Assembly: GCA_038238915.1 (NCBI GenBank)
Contig: JBBSFH010000013.1
Span: forward strand, 31,600-95,599
Origin: JAVVHE01 sp038238915
GTDB taxonomy: Bacteria > Pseudomonadota > Alphaproteobacteria > Sphingomonadales > Sphingomonadaceae
Direction of reading: 5' to 3'
Length of the DNA stretch: 64,000 bases
A program made the position numbers and the translations under genes. Shown here piece by piece: positions 61,181 to 64,000 of the stretch (positions within the stretch are counted from its first letter, which is position 1; the number at the start of each line of letters is the position of its first letter). The notes under the pieces were generated by a model. That model was given only the letters and a program-made list of their open reading frames with translations, was not told the origin of the DNA and ran no database searches.

Positions 61181-62614
61181 CTACGCGAACGCCGCAGAGA
61201 GGCGCGCACGGTCCGCCACGCCAAGGTGCAGGCCGAGCTTGGTCCGCCGCCACAACACGTCCTCGGCGCATGTCGCCCATTCCTGCGTGCGCAGGTGGGC
61301 CAGTTCGGCCTCGCTGATACCGCCCACGTCCTCGCCAGGGTGGGCGAGCATCGCGGCGGCTTCGGTGCCGTACAGCCGGGCCAGCCGATGGACCGTCGCG
61401 GCCGCTGTCTGCGCATGTTGGCGTGCGAGATCGGCGGCGAAGCGCGCGAATGCGGCGACCATGGTCTCGCCCGCCCCGCGCGGAATGTCGCCCCCCGGAA
61501 GGGGCGCGGTTGCGGTCCACGCGGCAGTGCCCGGTGCCAGATGCGCCGCCACCTCCTGCGCGAGCAAACGATAGGTGGTCAGTTTGCCCCCCAGGATCGT
61601 GGTCGCCGCGTGCGCGTGGTGGACGAACTGCCAGTCGCGCGTCGTCTCGCGTTCGGATTTGCCCGGCTCGCTGATCAGCGGCCGCACCCCTGCGAAGCGG
61701 TGGACGATATCGGCGGGCAAAAGCGGCCGCGCGAGCCAGCGGTTCGCGGCGGCGAGCAGATACGCCTCCTCCGCGGCCGAGCAGGACGCCGCCCCGGGAT
61801 CGTCGATCGCGCGTTCGGTGGTACCGATCAGCGAGTAATCCTGTTCGTAGGGGATGACGAAGACGATCCTGCGATCGGGGCCCTGCAGGATGTATGCATC
61901 CTCGGTCGGATTGACGCGCCGCGTCACGAGGTGCGCGCCCTGCACCAGCTTGAGGCGCGGCGCGTCGTTCAGGCCCATCACGGTGCGCGCCACCTGCTCG
62001 GCCCACGGCCCCGCCGCATTGACGATGTGGCGCGCTTCAAGCGCCCGCCCGCTCGCGAGCTCGGCACGCCAGCCCGCGCCCTCGGGGCTCGCGCGCACCA
62101 CGCCGTCGCGCAGGATTACCTGTGCGCCCAGCCGCGCGGCGTCGCGGGCGTTGGCGACGACGAGGCGCGCATCGTCCACCCAGCCGTCCCAGTAGCGAAA
62201 GCCCATCCCCGCGTGCGCCAACCCTAGCCCGGCGGGATCGCGCGCGAGATCGATGCCGCGCGAGCCCGGAACCTCGCGGCGCCGCGCGAGATGATCATAG
62301 AGGAACAACCCGGCGCGGATCATCCAGCGCGGCCGCAGATCTGGAGCGTGCGGCAGCACGAAGGCGAGCGGCCACGCGAGGTGCGGCGCGATCCCGATCA
62401 GCACCTCGCGCTCGGCCAGCGCCTTGCGCACAAGGCCGAATTCGTAAAGCTCGAGGTAGCGCAGGCCGCCGTGGATCAGCTTGGTCGATGCGGATGAGGT
62501 GCCGCCGCCCAGATCGCCCTTGTCCACCAGCGCGACCTTCAGCCCGCGCCCCGCCGCATCGCGCGCGATGCCCGCGCCGTTGATCCCGGCACCGATGATG
62601 AGCACGTCGAACAC
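61181..62614 (-). CDS. glpD: Aerobic glycerol-3-phosphate dehydrogenase
   Basis: A 477-residue FAD enzyme starting with GTG (complement 62612-62614). The FAD-binding start VLIIGAGINGAGIARDAAGRGLKVALVDKGDLGGGTSSASTKLIHGGLRYLE is exact for GlpD. Later motifs are HIVNAAGPWAEQVA, PDRRIVFVIPYEQDYSLIGTTERAIDDPG and GVRPLISEPGKSERETTRDW. It oxidises glycerol-3-phosphate at the membrane and feeds quinone. It is a single gene here, with no glpF, glpK or glpR nearby. The family includes close homologs for other substrates, but the GlpD pattern is complete. Confidence 0.94.
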   Translation of the reverse strand: MFDVLIIGAGINGAGIARDAAGRGLKVALVDKGDLGGGTSSASTKLIHGGLRYLELYEFGLVRKALAEREVLIGIAPHLAWPLAFVLPHAPDLRPRWMIRAGLFLYDHLARRREVPGSRGIDLARDPAGLGLAHAGMGFRYWDGWVDDARLVVANARDAARLGAQVILRDGVVRASPEGAGWRAELASGRALEARHIVNAAGPWAEQVARTVMGLNDAPRLKLVQGAHLVTRRVNPTEDAYILQGPDRRIVFVIPYEQDYSLIGTTERAIDDPGAASCSAAEEAYLLAAANRWLARPLLPADIVHRFAGVRPLISEPGKSERETTRDWQFVHHAHAATTILGGKLTTYRLLAQEVAAHLAPGTAAWTATAPLPGGDIPRGAGETMVAAFARFAADLARQHAQTAAATVHRLARLYGTEAAAMLAHPGEDVGGISEAELAHLRTQEWATCAEDVLWRRTKLGLHLGVADRARLSAAFA

Positions 62615-62655
62615 CCGCCGTAGTTACGGGGCAGCGCGGGCGCGGGCCAGTGGCA

Positions 62656-63603
62656 TCAGGCGCGCGGGTGCGCGTGGGTGTAAATATCGATCAACCGCGC
62701 GGCGTCGACCTCGGTGTAGATCTGGGTGGAGGACAGGCTCGCGTGGCCAAGCAGCTCCTGGATCGCGCGCAGATCGGCACCGCGCGCGAGCAGGTGGCTT
62801 GCGAAGCTGTGCCGCAGCGCATGCGGTGTGGCCGACGCAGGCAGGCCCATGGCCGCGCGCGCCCGGCGCATCGCAAGGCGCACCTGTCCCGATTCGAGCG
62901 CGCCACCACGCGCGCCCCGGAACAGGGGCCCGGCGCGATCGAGCGGCCAAGGGCAGATCCGCGCATATTCCGCCACGCCCGCGCGCACGACGGGGAGGAT
63001 CGGCGCGATGCGCGTGCGGGCGCGCTTGCCGGTGACGCGCAGGCTGTCTCCCAGCGGCAGCGCCGCGCCGGTGAGGCTCAGCGCCTCGGCGACGCGCATC
63101 CCGCAGCCGTAGAGCAGTAGCGCGATCGCGGTATCGCGCGCGGCGATCCAGGGCAGGCCCGCGCCCTCGCCGATCACGCGGGGCAGGCGCGACGCATCCG
63201 CCATCGATAGCGGGCGCGGCGCGCGGCGCGGCACGCGCGGCGATTTGAGCGCGGCGACCCCCGCGCATTCGATCCCCGCGTTGGCCGCGCACCAGCCGAG
63301 AAAATCGCGGATCGCCGCCACATCGCGCGCGATCGTCGCCTGTCCGACGCCGCCCGTCCGCCGCGCGGCGAGAAATGCGCGGAAATCGGCGCGCTCGAGG
63401 CCGGCAAGTGCGGGGCCATCGACCGCGCCGCCCAGATGCGCGCCCACGAAGGTGAGAAACTGGCCAACGCTCGTGCCGTAGGCGCGCAGTGTATGCGGCG
63501 AACGGCGCCGACCATGATCGAGCCACGCGAGCCAGCGCGCGCCGAGCGCCGCCGCCTGATCGGGGGCCCGAGAATCGATTGGCTGGTCGACGAAAAATTC
63601 CAT
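62656..63603 (-). CDS. xerC: Tyrosine recombinase XerC
   Basis: About 315 residues; ATG with complement at 63601-63603 is preferred over the GTG at 63621. The N-terminal SAM-like core-binding domain (ARWLAWLDHGRRRSPHTLRAYGTSVGQFLTFVGAH) is followed by the catalytic domain with all active residues: Arg in GCGMRVAEALSL, Lys in VTGKRARTRIAPIL, HALRHSFASHLL (His-x-x-Arg), GHASLSSTQIYTEVD (His and Tyr nucleophile). XerC with XerD resolves chromosome dimers at dif. No dif-like site was noticed. Neighbours (glpD, nitroreductase) do not suggest an integron or phage. Confidence 0.92.
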   Translation of the reverse strand: MEFFVDQPIDSRAPDQAAALGARWLAWLDHGRRRSPHTLRAYGTSVGQFLTFVGAHLGGAVDGPALAGLERADFRAFLAARRTGGVGQATIARDVAAIRDFLGWCAANAGIECAGVAALKSPRVPRRAPRPLSMADASRLPRVIGEGAGLPWIAARDTAIALLLYGCGMRVAEALSLTGAALPLGDSLRVTGKRARTRIAPILPVVRAGVAEYARICPWPLDRAGPLFRGARGGALESGQVRLAMRRARAAMGLPASATPHALRHSFASHLLARGADLRAIQELLGHASLSSTQIYTEVDAARLIDIYTHAHPRA

Positions 63604-63643
63604 GACTTGTTTTTTGTCCACCTGCGTGCGCGAACCAGCCCGA

Positions 63644-64000
63644 TCATCCCCAGAAACGCGCGATTTCGTCCAATGGCTTCTTGATCGCGGCGTGCACGGG
63701 CATCGTCGCGTCCGCCGCCGGATAGCCGCAGACGAGCAGCAGATAGGGTTTTTCGCTCGGCGGGCGCTCGCAGATCTCGTTCAGGAAGTTCATCGGGTTG
63801 GGCGTGTGGGTGAGCGTCGCCACACCCGCGCGGTGGAGCGCGGCGATCAGGAACCCCGTCGCGATGCCTACGCTTTCGTTGATGTAGTAATTCTTGGCGT
63901 TGTTGCCCGCGCGGACGCCGCCGCGGCGCTGGGCGAAGATTGCGATCAGCCACGGCGCAATCTCCAGATACGCCTTGTCTTCGTCGGTGCCGAGCGGTGC
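63644..64000 (-). CDS. Nitroreductase-family protein, C-terminal part (cut by window edge)
   Basis: The final 118 codons of a gene that continues past 64000. The stretch reads NNAKNYYINESVGIATGFLIAALHRAGVATLTHTPNPMNFLNEICERPPSEKPYLLLVCGYPAADATMPVHAAIKKPLDEIARFWG and ends with TGA (complement 63644-63646). Such an FMN-dependent fold with the AGVATLTHTPNPMNFLNEI segment resembles the iodotyrosine-deiodinase-like branch. The N-terminal half is outside, so the substrate cannot be set. It is followed 40 bases later on the same strand by xerC. Confidence 0.88.
   Translation of the reverse strand, partial: APLGTDEDKAYLEIAPWLIAIFAQRRGGVRAGNNAKNYYINESVGIATGFLIAALHRAGVATLTHTPNPMNFLNEICERPPSEKPYLLLVCGYPAADATMPVHAAIKKPLDEIARFWG

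Noticed and set aside
62615..62655. dif or attachment site near the recombinase gene.
   Set aside because: No 28-base dif-like dyad in the gap; the gene encodes the housekeeping XerC type, not an integrase of a mobile element.

Overview
The window is a GC-rich alphaproteobacterial chromosome segment, most likely from the order Sphingomonadales (Sphingomonas-like). Three things suggest this: the high G+C with long antisense open frames, the purD / xseA / DUF2093 / M23-peptidase neighbourhood next to TonB-dependent receptors, and a complete aa3-type cytochrome oxidase operon beside a cytochrome c maturation operon. No phage, transposase, CRISPR array or tRNA gene was seen. Most of it reads as core genome with short accessory patches.

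Layout. 1-3.5 kb: purD (cut by the edge), a small membrane protein, and divergent xseA-DUF2093-M23 peptidase lipoprotein. 3.6-13.7 kb: two large TonB-dependent receptors, each preceding a small exported protein or two TPR-fused Fe(II) dioxygenases of different families that lie tail to tail; this is the most accessory-looking part of the left half. 13.7-22.2 kb: clpB with a heat-shock-type promoter, mlaF-mlaE, alr, DUF423 and polA. 22.2-23.2 kb: an AT-richer patch with an orphan DUF433 antitoxin-like gene and an unknown two-span membrane protein. 23.2-28.6 kb: ssb, an alpha/beta hydrolase, two tandem cysteine desulfurases with a [2Fe-2S] ferredoxin, and a secretory-lipase-like enzyme with a small exported partner. 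28.6-38.7 kb: a PLP decarboxylase, the 4.5S SRP RNA, an S41 peptidase, cupin, GNAT, dnaX-ybaB, an unknown lipoprotein, DUF72 and acs. 38.8-43 kb: a membrane cytochrome b with a molybdopterin sulfite-oxidase-fold lipoprotein and a Met/Arg-rich exported peptide, then feoAB.

43.2-57.5 kb is a respiratory block. A winged-helix/TPR membrane regulator precedes ccmB, ccmC, ccmD, ccmE, ccmF, ccmG, ccmH and a CcmI/CycH-like TPR gene; no ccmA is present. The block continues with coxB, coxA, ctaB, a 42-residue membrane peptide, ctaG, coxC, DUF983 and a short SURF1. Together these load heme onto cytochrome c and build the terminal oxidase. Intergenic palindromic repeats and an AT-rich unknown membrane gene interrupt the ccm operon. 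57.5-64 kb: bamE, a bc1-complex chaperone (CBP3) with DUF177, cytochrome b561, a GT2 glycosyltransferase, glpD, a XerC-type recombinase and the 3' part of a nitroreductase.

Start codons were moved inward from the longest frame wherever signal peptides, family N-termini or ribosome sites argued for it. Functions rest on motif recognition by eye; no database search was run.
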